The notes: generated by a model not told the origin, from the letters alone. Shown: positions 37,710 through 49,300, counted from the stretch's first letter. The stretch is DNA of 64,000 nucleotides from Pycnococcus provasolii (GCA_938743325.2 OW568887.1:1-64000); one strand, 5' to 3'. Numbers and translations are program-made.

Positions 37710-38762
37710 ATGGCGGACACGCGTCTTGTGCTTGACGTGCGGAAGGCGCACGAAATTGCGCAGAGCTTGTCCCGGGAGATACGCGCGATCGGGGAAGGCG
37801 ACGACGCACACGCGCATGCAGACAGCATAGGCGGCGGCGTGCTGTTCGACAAGCTGTGGCAACTCGCGGGACAGCTCGGCGTCCTGAGGCGAAGCGTCGG
37901 AAACATAGAAGATGGGCAGCAGAGGACCAACTGGACGCAGAGATGGAGGTGGATGCACGAGGAATTCATCGCGCTGGCTGGTGAGCACCTGCAGGATCCG
38001 TCCGCTCCTCCTCCGGATCCCAACGACGCGTTCTGGTCACGAACCGCGGAGCTCCTGTACGCCGGCTCTTTGAGAACGGTAGGTGCCGCCGAGAGCGTGT
38101 CTCGCGCAAAGCACGAGCTTGCATCCGTGCAGGCGGAGTTGCGCGCGATGCACGCGCAGGTTGCCGATCGTGACGAACGGCTGAGGATAGCAAACGAGCG
38201 CATCGTCGTGCTTGAGCGCGAGCGTGCGGAAAGCGCGGCGGCGGCTGCTGCAAGCGAGCAAGGGAACAGCAAGGAGGTGCTGGAGATGAGAACGAGGTTG
38301 ATTGTACTGCAGCAGGAAATGTCGCGAAAGGCAGGTGAGGCTGCGAAGTTGGCGGAACAGCACACCGCGTTGGTGGCGGAGCGCGACGCCCTGCGAGCGA
38401 AGGCTGAGATGGGCCAAGCGACGGATCAAGCGGTGAGCGAGCAGGCGAAGGCTGAGAGTATCGAGCTCAGACAACGCGTCGCGCGCCTGGAGGAGCACAA
38501 TGTCGCGCTGAGCGAGAGTGTGCTGAAACAAAGTGGCGTTGTCGAAAGGCTCATCGAGCTGAACGAGGAGCTCGCGGCGGCGCACAACGCGAAGGTGCCG
38601 CGAGACGTGAGTGTTGCCATCGGCACTGAAGATGGGCTCGATGCCAACGACGAGCTGGACGAAGACGTTCCAACAACGACGGCACATCTGCCTCCACCTC
38701 CTTCGCTCTTGTCGTCGTTTGAAGCGTTCATGAAAAAGGATGCGCTTTCGTCAGAGATGTAA
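37710..38762 (+). CDS. Coiled-coil protein of unknown function
   Basis: 350 codons from the Met at 37710 (ACACCCATGG context); an in-frame Met at 37599 is possible but its extension is Ser/Pro-rich. Residues about 5-90 form a helical domain (LVLDVRKAHEIAQSLSREIR...WQLAGQLGVLRRSV); about 150-300 is a long heptad coiled coil (LASVQAELRAMHAQVADRDE...). The C-terminus is acidic and Pro-rich. No signal peptide or membrane span. It could be a cytoskeletal or tethering protein, but no family can be named with confidence. Confidence 0.75.
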   Translation: MADTRLVLDVRKAHEIAQSLSREIRAIGEGDDAHAHADSIGGGVLFDKLWQLAGQLGVLRRSVGNIEDGQQRTNWTQRWRWMHEEFIALAGEHLQDPSAPPPDPNDAFWSRTAELLYAGSLRTVGAAESVSRAKHELASVQAELRAMHAQVADRDERLRIANERIVVLERERAESAAAAAASEQGNSKEVLEMRTRLIVLQQEMSRKAGEAAKLAEQHTALVAERDALRAKAEMGQATDQAVSEQAKAESIELRQRVARLEEHNVALSESVLKQSGVVERLIELNEELAAAHNAKVPRDVSVAIGTEDGLDANDELDEDVPTTTAHLPPPPSLLSSFEAFMKKDALSSEM

Positions 38763-39332
38763 ACCAATAGTTGTATTGTATTCATATTGAATGATTTTGT
38801 TTGTATCTACGCTGTTTTGGGGGGAATACGCCTTGGTGAATACTATGTATTGAGCAAGGATAGCGCCATAGTTGCCGCTGGCCGGCGCAAAGGTGCGTGT
38901 GTCTGTCATTCGTCCCTCTGTGCTTGCAAATTTTGCATTCTCAACCAGTAGTGTATCCCCTGTTCCGCTCCGAGGTGCTCCGTCCGGCGCCCCCTTGGCT
39001 TGCAAGCCAAGCGGACTGACTGAACTGAACTGAACTGACCCCTCGGGTCCAGTAAAAATTTAAGGCCGTCTGAGGTGTGATCATGATGAGCGGAGTGATT
39101 TGTCAGACAGGTGGGATGGTAGTACTAAGAGTGCAAATGCGACCAAGGAAGGCAAGGATCCTCCCTCCCTCCCTCCCCTCCCCGGCCGAAGATCGATCTC
39201 CCTTGCCTTGCCTTGCCCCAACCTTGCACCCGCTTGTCTGGTCTGGTCCCGTCTTTTCTCTCGTCAGGGTAATAAGTAGACTATGGTCAAGTGCACAAGC
39301 CATACCAGCAGCGGCAGTCTCGCTCAACCACC
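38763..39332. other. Intergenic region
   Basis: 570 bp. It contains a GGCTTGCAAGCC inverted repeat near 38995-39008, a short ACTGA tandem at about 39016-39038 and a CCTCCCT-rich tract near 39161-39184. A minus-strand frame of 84 codons at 38751-39005 overlaps the 3' end of the coiled-coil gene and is not supported. Confidence 0.5.
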
Positions 39333-41279
39333 ATGCCCACGTCTCGCATTGCACACGCGAATGCCGAGAGCTCAACGGCAGCGCGAGGAGGCACGATGCT
39401 CGGCCGACTCGGCGCGTACCTCTCCGACGCTATCGACAGGCTCGGGGGATGGGTTGTACTCGAGGAGTTCAACCTGTCGTACACGACACCGCGCGTCGTG
39501 CGCATCCAGGATATGTCGCTGAGCGTCATGGAAATTCTACTCAACCTCGTCATATTCGCGTACATCGCCATCTACGAAGTCGTTCTCAACAAGGGGTATC
39601 TGATGTGCTATCCCATTTCTGTGCAAGACGTGACAGTCGACGCATTCAAGGGAGTTCCCGTGTTGCGCAACGACGACTGCGCAAGACGGAATAGGACACG
39701 CAGCGAAGAGATGCTCGACAGAGTTTCGGTGAACTTTAAAACCGTGTTATTGCAGGAAGTCTCGCTAAGGAAACCGCCGCACTGCAGCGAAACCGCACAA
39801 AAAGAGAACCAGTACACGTGCTTCAATGTTGACAACAGAACACTCAAGGAGGAAATCATGACAGCACAGGATGGAGTCGTGGAACTGCCGTTGACGCAAC
39901 TCGTCTCTCTCACAAACGGGACGTCGTTTTATCGCACGTTGGCCGACTCATCAGCCATGATCTTCAACACAAACTTCTTCGTGACCACGCCGCCGTACGA
40001 AGAGAGCAAGAAAAAGGACCCAAAGCTTGGCGGTGCGCTAGAAAAATTCCGCGTGCGCCTCGTCGACCTGGACGGAAACGTCGTGAATGCGTGCCCACCG
40101 TTCGTTCACCACAAATCATTCCGTATGGCCGACACGTGCGATTTCGACACTGCTGTACACTTCAACACGCCGTGCGAATTTGAGCCTGACGACACACACG
40201 CCATTCCTTTCATTGCCATTGCAAAGGCTGGGGGTGTCGACCAGCTGTACACTAAGGTGAAGGACATGCACCCGTCCATCTCGTCTCAACTCATCGACAG
40301 CTGCATAGAAAGCGTGGCTGGGAATACGAAGTTTGGCGCGTACGTGTACAAGGATGGCTATGCCGACATGTATGCGGCGGGCGTCCCCCAAAAAGTCATG
40401 CGAATGGCAGGAGGCTATGATACCCTTGAAGACATATCCACGTATGATGGCTATCTCAAGGCGGTACGCAAGGTTTGTGAGGACAGAAGTATACTTTCTG
40501 GCGGCGTGAAGATTCAGGTGGAGTGGACCATGTCGAACGTGGAGTTTAAGGTGTTCAAGAAGGAATTTCGGTTGAGGGGTGCAAAACCTCCCATTGACGT
40601 GCTGATCAAGGTGAAGTTTTCGCCGCCTCATCGCGCGAACGGCCTTGTCGCGGCCTGGAACCTAAAGGATACCGATACGAATTATCCGAGATTCGAGGAT
40701 GACGATGTGAAGGTGGCAAATGCTCGCTGGTTTGGCACAACGCTTACGTCGTCATATTCGGGCCAACTTTGCACTGTTTCGGTGACAAAGCTGCTCCTCA
40801 CATTGACCGCCAGCCTCGGCCTGCTTGCATTGGCGACGACTATTACCGAAACGTACATGCTCAAGATATCTCCGTTAAAAGATCTTTATAAGGCTGAGAA
40901 GGTTGTGAAGAGCGGCGACTACACGAAACTGCGCAAAACGATGACAAGCGACGAACTACGCAATGTTCTCAATAACGACGATGTGCAGATGAGCGCACTG
41001 GGCAAATCACTCTCTCGGAAGTACCATGATCGCACGTCGTCGCGCGATGCGGACGAGGAATCTACGCCCATCAAGGTGGTGGAAAAGGATGAGAAGAATG
41101 CCAGCCACATGTTCGTCCGTCAGGCACGCAGCCCGCCGCATGCAGCGCAGGATGTTAAGCGCGCGATCGAGGAGATGGAATTGAGGCCGCCGATGGTTGA
41201 CACCGACCTATCAATCCAACCTTTCTCGGCACGCTCGAACGATATGACCACGCCAAGGCGTGTACAACCTCTCCAATAA
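39333..41279 (+). CDS. P2X-like ATP-gated channel subunit
   Basis: 648 codons from the Met at 39333 (CAACCACCATGC); an in-frame Met at 39291 is possible. The N-terminus has the P2X pattern YTTPRVVRIQDMSLSV leading into TM1 (about 66-86) and KGYL; the Thr-Pro-Lys/Arg-Val-Val motif is the family's phosphorylation-site region. Just after TM1, VDAFKGVPV places Lys106 where P2X receptors have the ATP-binding Lys of VKGV. A Cys-rich ectodomain (about 90-485) precedes TM2 (about 487-510, LTASLGLLALATTITE) and a cytosolic tail of about 140 residues. P2X channels are known in Ostreococcus, Dictyostelium and choanoflagellates. The ectodomain is about 100 residues longer than usual, so the call stays tentative. 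Convergent with the kinase gene. Confidence 0.65.
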   Translation: MPTSRIAHANAESSTAARGGTMLGRLGAYLSDAIDRLGGWVVLEEFNLSYTTPRVVRIQDMSLSVMEILLNLVIFAYIAIYEVVLNKGYLMCYPISVQDVTVDAFKGVPVLRNDDCARRNRTRSEEMLDRVSVNFKTVLLQEVSLRKPPHCSETAQKENQYTCFNVDNRTLKEEIMTAQDGVVELPLTQLVSLTNGTSFYRTLADSSAMIFNTNFFVTTPPYEESKKKDPKLGGALEKFRVRLVDLDGNVVNACPPFVHHKSFRMADTCDFDTAVHFNTPCEFEPDDTHAIPFIAIAKAGGVDQLYTKVKDMHPSISSQLIDSCIESVAGNTKFGAYVYKDGYADMYAAGVPQKVMRMAGGYDTLEDISTYDGYLKAVRKVCEDRSILSGGVKIQVEWTMSNVEFKVFKKEFRLRGAKPPIDVLIKVKFSPPHRANGLVAAWNLKDTDTNYPRFEDDDVKVANARWFGTTLTSSYSGQLCTVSVTKLLLTLTASLGLLALATTITETYMLKISPLKDLYKAEKVVKSGDYTKLRKTMTSDELRNVLNNDDVQMSALGKSLSRKYHDRTSSRDADEESTPIKVVEKDEKNASHMFVRQARSPPHAAQDVKRAIEEMELRPPMVDTDLSIQPFSARSNDMTTPRRVQPLQ

Positions 41280-41567
41280 ATATTCCTGATCTGAAATAAT
41301 GAATAATTATTAATAATCTATCGTAGTTATATTCAATAATAATATCTGAAATATTCCTTGACCACCCAGTCGTACAACGTGTAACCATTTTTGCCTTTTT
41401 CTGGAATAAATATTCCTAGTCAAAGGGAGGTACCAACTACGTTCACTGGACAAGTTATGAAAAAAAATTAAAAAAAACAAGAAAGAACACAACAATGCAT
41501 TTTATCATCACAACCGTGCATGTTACAAGTATATAGCATCATCAAACAAGCATAAGAAGGAATTCAT

Positions 41568-44500
41568 TCAAACCGACAAACGCTTCAACGAACTCGACAG
41601 TTTCCTCGACGTTTGCCCGTTGTCGTACTGTTTTATCGGCGCATCCACCGACGCGCGCGGAAGGCTTCGCGCGGTGTTTCCATCACCGCTGTCGAATTCA
41701 CCGCGGCGCATTCGATACAGCGCGTTTAGGATGTCCGACTCGAACAACGGCCTATCCTCCGGCTCCTGCGCCCAGCATCTCTCAATCAACAGCTTGAGCG
41801 CCGCAGATCCGCCGTCCGTTGGCAGGGGCAGGCGACGCTGCTGCACACCAACCGCGTATATCACCTGCATTGGGTTCGTCGCCTCACCCCAAGGCTGGAG
41901 GCCCGTGAGCATCTCCCAAAGAAGAACCGCGAACGAAAAGACGTCGCACGCCTCGCTCACAGACTCGTTGCCGAAAATCTCAGGCGCCATGTAGTTGGGC
42001 GTGCCAGCTTGCACGTTCTTCGTACTCAAGAACGTGCGTTCCTTGAACTTCGCGATGCCAAAGTCACAAACCTTGGCACGTCCCATGCCATCTAGCAGCA
42101 CGTTCTGTGTCTTCAGGTCGCGGTGAACGACGTCTGGATGAAGGTACGCCATCGCCTCTGCCACATCCGTGGCAATGCGAATCAGCTGAGCGTACAGCAG
42201 CGCACCGACGCCCGGCGCTTCATCGTCGACGCCGTGAATGAGGTTGTGAAGAGATCCGCCCTCCGCGAGCTCCACTACAAGACAGACGTTAGGCGGGGCG
42301 GGGCAGGCGCCGTAGAATCGAACGATGTTCGGGTGATGCAGGCGAGACAGCAGCGCCACCTCCGAGCGGAACGCTGCGAGGTCGCGCGCAGTCGCGTGGC
42401 TGATGTGAAGCATTTTCACAGCCACAATCACGCTGCGCTTGGCATCCTTTTTCCGCCAGGTTGCACGGTAAACGCTTCCAAATGCGCCAGAGCCAATCAG
42501 GATTCCGAGATCGATGTCGCTTTCATAGCAAATCTCCGTGAATTCCCGCGAGGAGGGCTCCTTGCCGTTGCCGGCGCAGGATCCGTTTATTCCGTTGCTT
42601 GGCCGCTTGGGAGACGACGGGATGACGAGGGTGGCATCCGCAGATTGCACGGAGGATTTACGAACGTGAATCATGCTGCTCTCTTCTAGGAAGCCCATGC
42701 GCGATCCTCGCCCAGGCGAAGACATCTCCTTTTTCTGTACGAGCGATGCGGCGTACTGAGCATCGTCATAAATGGCAGCCGTCATTGCCACGTCGAGCAT
42801 TGGAGATGGTGGCAAGGCTCGTGGACGACGGGCATCCTCTTCCATACTCCCACGTCGTGTGACGGTAGAAGACGAGTGGGAAGAAGAACGACGCGGCGGC
42901 GGCGGCGGCGATCCCCACGGTCCACCAATTTTGTCTGCAGCTTTTTTTGCGCCATCGTTGTCGGCATCATCATCGTCCTCCTCGCGCCGAAGCCAAGCAT
43001 TTCTTCGAAGTACAGCATACACTAACACGATCACGAGAACGACTGCGAATGCTGCCGATGCTGCTATACTCGCAACGACCACGGGTGACGCCGATGCAGA
43101 GACACGCGACGTGATCGATGAAGCCTTGGCAAATGCAGAGGCATCTGCTGCACTTGCATTGTCGTTCGGGGACGACGACGACGGCACCTGTGGTGGCGGC
43201 GTCGATGATGGAGGTGGTGGCAACGGTACACCAGTCCTCGCTGGGGAGGCTGCGTCGTCGTCGTCCAGTCGGCGTGCTGCTACAACTGCAAGCACCTCCC
43301 CATTTGGCTTTCGCAGTGTTAGGCCAATGTCCTGATCACCGCTGCTGACGTCGTCACCACCGTCGTCGTCGATGATGGTGTTTACATCAACATCTTCCAT
43401 TTCCGGACCTAAGAAGTTGCTGCTGCCGTTCGCGAGCGGCGACGACAGCGCGGCAGCCTCGCCATTCATGTTGTTCCTGTTGTTGCTGCCGCTGCCGCCG
43501 CCGCTTCTGCTGTCGTCGTCGTTGTTGCCATCATCGAAGCTGTTGGCAATGGCATCGACATCCGCATAGTCCAGATTTAAGTCGATGCCTTTGTCCGCAA
43601 CGGTGCTGCTGCTACTACTACTACTATTTGCAGCAGCCCCTGCCTCCGGTGATGCTGTGGATGATGGCAATGACAAAGATGCCAGAGAAGAAGATGGAGA
43701 AGATGACGACGACGCCGGAGACTCAGCGGCGGCAGAAGAATCATCACCAGACGACGACGACGACATCGTCATCTTGTCCTGCCTGGAGAAGAGGGCAACG
43801 TCGCTCAGAAGAAACTTCGGTTCCACATCAAGCCTGCGTGGTGCACGTAGAACGATCCGATTCCAACCACCAGGTGGAGCTTGCGATGCCAGAAGAGGTA
43901 CCTGGACACGCGTCCACGTCGACTCCTCCAGTGTCGTCAGCGAGTAGAGAGGTTCACTGTAGCTGGGGTAGTCGCTGCTGCTGCTGCTGCTGCTTTGATT
44001 GGTGAACGTGGCTGTACTGTTGTCGAACGGCCTGTCCCAGCTCCACAGCTCGAGACGCAAGGCTGCAACATCCTCACCTCCGAGGCTTCCGATGATGTCA
44101 AACTCAAGAGCATCCGAGTTGTCAAGCTGCGGTCCGAACGCCGACGCTGTTTCCACGCACCATCCGCCAGAGTCCGATACTTCCGCGTACACGACGGTTT
44201 CATTCACATTCCTCGCGATACGAGGTCCCTCCATGAACTCCACATCGTACGTTCCACCCCAGCTGCAGTCGTTCCATCCACTTGCAACGCCGTCGTCATA
44301 TACGACACGATTCAGGGTGACGCTACTGAGCCATTTTGGGCGCTGAAAGCTTGGTGGTATCGTGTCGCCCTGGGAGGTGGAGGCTGGCGATGATGATGAG
44401 GAGGAAGATGGGGAAGAGGAACTCATGTTGTTGTTGTTGTCGTTGTCGTTGCTGTCGCCGCCATTGTTGCTTTTGTTATTGTTGTTGTTGTTCGTCGTCG

Positions 44501-45566
44501 AAGTGGTAGATGATGATGACGACGACGTGGGTGTCCCGCAGCAGTATCTCACCTGACAGGCAATCACACGCTCGTCATTTCCCTCTTGAATAATCCTTTC
44601 CGCCGCCTCATTCCACGGTGCGGAGAGACGCTCGACGGCTGGTGGGCATCGGAGCACGGCGTCACTCACCACCACCTCGTCGTCCACCGGTAACCGTTTT
44701 TTGAACAGTCTGCCATCCGGCTCCTCCTTCTCATCATCATCATCAGGCTCGGGCGACGACCACATCCTCGCCATCGCTGTATTGTACTGTGTGGTCGTCC
44801 TTCTGTACGTGAAGTACGGCTCGTCAGCGTCGTCGTCGGCGGCGACGTCAGCAGCGTTGTCGTTCGCATACATCCGTTGATACGAAGAAGACGTTCTCGA
44901 CGACGACGACGACGTCGACGACGACGACGGTGCGATAAGAGAACACTCGAGCCCATTCACGCTCACATCCTTCACACGTCGACTCCACCGAAATTCGCGC
45001 GAGGGCACGTCAGACGTCGTCGCTTCGTTCAACGCACCCACAAATGTGAATTCTCGAAACCCACCTTCGGGTAAGATGACACCGTTCTGCTGCCAGTCGT
45101 TGTAGTTCACGACCCGACTTGGCGGTCCGTTTCTTCCACTCGTTCCTTGGTCAAACAAAAGCCCTCCCTTTGTCGTGTTTTGTACGATGCGCTCTGACGA
45201 CGCGAACCGCCAAACCACCTGCCACGAGTTGAGTTCCTCTTCTCTGTTGTTCACAAGTCTCATGGTTGCGTTGAATCTGTCGTGCGTGTACATTTTGCGC
45301 GTGCTGTACACAAGCTCAATCTCGCACGCTCTCCTGGATGACGACGACGACGACGTGACCCGCGATGACGACACGAGACGAGAAGAGGCGCTGCCGCCGC
45401 CGCCAACCGCAACATTTCCCAAGGAGGGAGGCTGTGCTTCTGCTGCTGCTGATGGTGATGGTGATGACGAGGTTAGAGCAGCAGCAGCAGGCTCCTGAGT
45501 CTGAGACTGCGTTGACGTAGGTTGTGGTGCCGGCGAAGGTTTTGAGAAGGATGCGGAGGAGGCCAT
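41568..45566 (-). CDS. Receptor-like TKL kinase with carbohydrate-binding-like domains
   Basis: 1332 codons from the Met at 45566; an upstream Met at 45626 is less likely. A Ser/Ala-rich N-terminus without a clear signal peptide. Residues about 78-208 look like a CBM2/COBRA-type beta sandwich (LNSWQVVWRF...GVILPEGG...FTFVGAL). About 412-592 is a second sandwich-like domain (VVYDDGVASGWNDCSWGG...LRLELWSWD). Long Ser/Asn/Asp linkers. One transmembrane helix at about 827-852 followed by basic residues. Kinase domain about 1018-1292: GSGAFGSVY, VAVKML, HRDLKTQN, DFG, GTPNYMAPE; complete, of TKL/Raf-like type. The layout suggests sensing of an extracellular or lumenal glycan with a cytosolic kinase. 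The glycan is unknown. Head-to-head with the starch synthase gene. Confidence 0.88.
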   Translation of the reverse strand: MASSASFSKPSPAPQPTSTQSQTQEPAAAALTSSSPSPSAAAEAQPPSLGNVAVGGGGSASSRLVSSSRVTSSSSSSRRACEIELVYSTRKMYTHDRFNATMRLVNNREEELNSWQVVWRFASSERIVQNTTKGGLLFDQGTSGRNGPPSRVVNYNDWQQNGVILPEGGFREFTFVGALNEATTSDVPSREFRWSRRVKDVSVNGLECSLIAPSSSSTSSSSSRTSSSYQRMYANDNAADVAADDDADEPYFTYRRTTTQYNTAMARMWSSPEPDDDDEKEEPDGRLFKKRLPVDDEVVVSDAVLRCPPAVERLSAPWNEAAERIIQEGNDERVIACQVRYCCGTPTSSSSSSTTSTTNNNNNNKSNNGGDSNDNDNNNNMSSSSPSSSSSSSPASTSQGDTIPPSFQRPKWLSSVTLNRVVYDDGVASGWNDCSWGGTYDVEFMEGPRIARNVNETVVYAEVSDSGGWCVETASAFGPQLDNSDALEFDIIGSLGGEDVAALRLELWSWDRPFDNSTATFTNQSSSSSSSDYPSYSEPLYSLTTLEESTWTRVQVPLLASQAPPGGWNRIVLRAPRRLDVEPKFLLSDVALFSRQDKMTMSSSSSGDDSSAAAESPASSSSSPSSSLASLSLPSSTASPEAGAAANSSSSSSSTVADKGIDLNLDYADVDAIANSFDDGNNDDDSRSGGGSGSNNRNNMNGEAAALSSPLANGSSNFLGPEMEDVDVNTIIDDDGGDDVSSGDQDIGLTLRKPNGEVLAVVAARRLDDDDAASPARTGVPLPPPPSSTPPPQVPSSSSPNDNASAADASAFAKASSITSRVSASASPVVVASIAASAAFAVVLVIVLVYAVLRRNAWLRREEDDDDADNDGAKKAADKIGGPWGSPPPPPRRSSSHSSSTVTRRGSMEEDARRPRALPPSPMLDVAMTAAIYDDAQYAASLVQKKEMSSPGRGSRMGFLEESSMIHVRKSSVQSADATLVIPSSPKRPSNGINGSCAGNGKEPSSREFTEICYESDIDLGILIGSGAFGSVYRATWRKKDAKRSVIVAVKMLHISHATARDLAAFRSEVALLSRLHHPNIVRFYGACPAPPNVCLVVELAEGGSLHNLIHGVDDEAPGVGALLYAQLIRIATDVAEAMAYLHPDVVHRDLKTQNVLLDGMGRAKVCDFGIAKFKERTFLSTKNVQAGTPNYMAPEIFGNESVSEACDVFSFAVLLWEMLTGLQPWGEATNPMQVIYAVGVQQRRLPLPTDGGSAALKLLIERCWAQEPEDRPLFESDILNALYRMRRGEFDSGDGNTARSLPRASVDAPIKQYDNGQTSRKLSSSLKRLSV

Positions 45567-46328
45567 GAGCCTGAGGGAGGTGTGGTATGGCGGAGATGGA
45601 GGGACGGAGGCGAAGCAGGCGCGCACGAGGGAGAGGTTGAGTTTTGTGACAGGGTTGAGAGGGCGAGAAAAGAGGGGAAGGGAAGGAAAGAAAGAGCGCA
45701 GGCTTTCCTTAGGTGTTTGTGGTATCGCTCCCTCAGGACGGTGGGAGAAGGATCACAGCTGCGGAAGGAGGGAAGGAGGCAGAAAATGCGGGCGGTTCAA
45801 TCACAACCCCCAATCAATCCACGTGGAAAATTCCAAACCCCCATTTCAATCCCATTTTTGTTTTTTTGGTTTTCTTTTCATGGGGATTGGAGAATGGGGG
45901 TTGGAAACAGAAACAGAAACAGAAAGGAATCATTCGGGGGTTATTATTAGGGCAACGGGAAAAGGCCCCCGGTGTCCCAGTCATCACAAAGGAGCTCACC
46001 GATCGGCCTCAGACTGGATAGGGACACCGCGTCCGGCTGGGAAAATCTCGAAGCGGCCGAGGGTCGAGATACGAGACCTCCTCCCGGGAAAATGCATTTT
46101 CCTCACTTTTCTCTTGGAGGCCGTGGGTTATCTTATTTCTTCTGGGCAACCGAAAGCGAGAAAAAGCCCCGAGGCTGAAATCTCCGGCCCCTCTCACCAC
46201 CGCACGTTTCCCCTTATCTATTCCACCGCCCCGACCGAACTCCAACAACTCCAACAACAACACCAACGCCTCCTCCTCCTCCACGTTCACCAACCTCCTA
46301 CGTTCACCCTACAACACGCACGCTCGCC
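45567..46328. promoter_or_regulatory. Divergent promoter region, kinase / starch synthase
   Basis: 762 bp between two start codons, so both genes probably use it. It contains GAAACAGAAACAG tandems at about 45906-45925 and a CAACTCCAACAA-rich 5' leader just before the synthase. A frame on the plus strand (45565-46332) has leader-like composition and is not called. Confidence 0.5.
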
Positions 46329-49300
46329 ATGATGCACGCCAAGCAGGTGAGCGCATCGAGGGTGCGCGGTGGTCCTGCTGCAGCGCGTCCTAGGACGCCA
46401 ACGCAACGGCGCAACGTCCGTGTCAGTGCTGGCCCGCCTCCTCCACCCACACCAGGGGGGGGAGGACCCGAAGTCAGCGTCGCGGTCAAGGCGTCTGCCG
46501 CGGAACGACTGCTCGCCGCGGAACGACGGCTCGTCGAGCTCTTCGAGCCCAACAGAGCCGCACCCAAGGCGAGCGTCGTCGCCAAACTCAGGTCGGAAAT
46601 CAACATGCTGCGCGAGCAGGCGAAAGTCGAGAGTGCAGAGGCGGCACGCAAGGGTGCCGCGGGAGGTGGGGGTGCTGCATCCCCACCCGATGCCGAGAAG
46701 AAGGCTGGACTTTACGCGGGATACATGGAGGAGCTCGCGAGACTAAAGGCGGAGAACGACGTACTCAAGGATGCTGCGGAGCAGGCGTACGGCGTGACGT
46801 CGAGCGGTACGGAAGAAAAACCTCAAGCATCTCCGGAGCCTGTTGCAGCAGCAGCAGCAGCAGCTTCGGCTCCTCCCAAGCAACCACCCACGCCATCGGC
46901 ACCACCGCCAGCTCCCAAGGCTGCGGTTGCTGCTCCTCCTGCTCCTGGACCTCCCGCTCCTGGACCTCCCCCTCCTGGACCTCCCCCTCCTGGACCTCCT
47001 CCTCCGTCTCCATCCCCAACGTCCGCGCCTGCACCTGCGCCTGCTGCTGCTGCTGCTGCAACCGCGCCGGTGGAGGAGGAAATCAGCGCGGAGGAGCTCG
47101 CCAGGCTTGAGGAGGAAAATCGAATCCTTCGCGATCGTGCCCAGGCGATTCAGGTGCGAAGCCCGCAGTCGGAGATGCCGGGAGCGTCGTCGAAGCCACA
47201 GCCGCCGGCACCCAGTGCACCTAAGCCTGCTGCTGCCGCTGCTGCACCTCCAGCAGCACCTCCAGCAGCACCCCCAACTCCAGCTCCACCGCCACCAGCG
47301 CCCGTGGCGGAGAAGAAGTCTTGGGAGGCCTTGGCCAAGCAGGTGGAGGAGGACCAAGAGAAGAAGCAAGCCGCCGCGAACGCATCGGTCGCTGACGCCC
47401 TCCAGACGAATATGGACAACAAGAAGAAGGCGACGTCGTCGCCGCCACCACCACCACCGTCGAGCATGAAGGCGCCGGTGAATGCTGAAAAAGCTGCGAT
47501 GGATAAAAATAAGGTGGAAGAGGAGGCGAAGCTCGCGGCTGCGGCGGCGGAGGATGAGGAGATGAGGAAACTCATTGAGGAAAATCGCAAGCTGCTTGAG
47601 CTGACAAAGGCGGGGGAGGCTAGGGCAGCCGAGAAGAAGAAGCAGGAGGAGGAGGAGGCTGCGAAAAAGGCGGAGGAGGAGGCTGCTATGGCAGCGCTCA
47701 TGTCGGAGCAGGAAAAGTTAGCCGCGAAGAAGAAGGCGATGGAGGATGCGGTTGCGAAGAAGAAGGCGGACGAAGAGGCGGCCGCGGCTGCCAAGGCCAA
47801 GAAGGAGGCGGATGCTCGCGCGGCGGCGGAAGCCAAGGAAAAGCAGAAGCTGGAGATGATTGCCAAGGCGAAGGCAACCGCCAAGGAAAATCGTATGAGG
47901 AATCACGCGGAGGCTGTGGAAAAGGCGAAGGCGAGTCTTGCGGCGTACGTTGAAAGCCCGAAGCTCATCATGGGACACGACAACGATCTCTTCTTCTTCG
48001 TGCCAGAGCAGCCTGTCGCCGGTACGGAAGTGAAGATCCTCTTCAATCGCGCCATCTCCTCGGCGCTGGCAACGCGGCCTCATATCAAGCTACACATGGG
48101 ATACAACCAGTGGCGCATGGATCCACACGTCGTGGAACTGACACCAACCAGCCTGCCCAAGTCTGATAGTGCCGACTGGTGGAATGCGACATTCGAGATG
48201 CCAGAGCAGGCGTTCCACATGGCGTACGCCTTCACCGATGGCGACGATGTCTGGCAGAAGCGTGACGATGGCATGGACTTTGAAACGAACATAGCCAGCG
48301 CCACCGATGAGCTGGAATTCAACAACATGCTCCTCGAGAAAGCGATGGAGGAGGAGAGGTTGGCGAAGGAGATGGCTGCTATGGATGAGGCGGAGAAGAA
48401 GGCTGCCTCCAGACGCACGGAGGAGGAGGAGGATCGCGTTCAGGCGAGGCGCGACGTCGATGGTACTGGCACGGAGTGCCTCGCGCGCTGCGAAGGAAGC
48501 ACGACAGGCGGACAGGCTGGCGTTTGGCATTCCAACCCCGCAAATCCAATGCCAGGCCAGGATGAGGTGACCATCTACTACAATGTTCGGTCCAGCGGCG
48601 TTCTGCGTGATCGGGAAACCGCGACGCTGCATTGCGGCACGGACGTGTGGGCGAATGGTCAGGAGCTCGTTAAGGTGATGCAAGAAATGCCGAAGTACAT
48701 CGTCGGTACGGACGAACTTGCTCCTGAGGAGGAGGAGGAAGAGGAAGAGGAGGAGGAGGAGATTGTGGAAGAGGAGGAGGAGGAGGAGGAGGAGGTGCCC
48801 GCAGCAAAGGCGGATGGCGGCGTGGTGCGCGATCCCGCTGGCAAGATCGTACTCATTCCGGGATTCACGAAAGATCAGCTGGATCTATTCACCGACGATC
48901 AGCTCGAGATGCTTGCAGAGAAGGCTGAGGCGTCTGTGGCAGAAGCGCCCAAGGCAACGAAGAAGAAGAAGTCGAAACCGAAGCCCAAGCCGAAAAAGAA
49001 AAAGCCGAAGCCGAAGCCGAAGCCGATGGAGTACCAGCTGCCCAACGGCCTGAGCTACCCGGTGAATGACGGAAACAGGTGGTTCTCTGCAACGTGGAAG
49101 ATGGTTCCTGAGGGTGCAGCGGTGATGAACTTCGTGATTTCAGATGGCAACAACTGCTACGAGAATAACGGTGGCCGTGATTTCCACGTTGCCGTCGAGC
49201 GCGACGACAAGACGATCGAGGAGCTTGTAGAGAAGCGGTACCAAGAGCTGCGCAATGAACGCAAGGAGGTGCAGGAGGAGAAGAAGCGCCGCTTTGAGCA

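Noticed and set aside
45565-46332. A 255-codon plus-strand frame upstream of the starch synthase
   Set aside because: It spans the divergent promoter and leader; composition is simple and no domain is seen.
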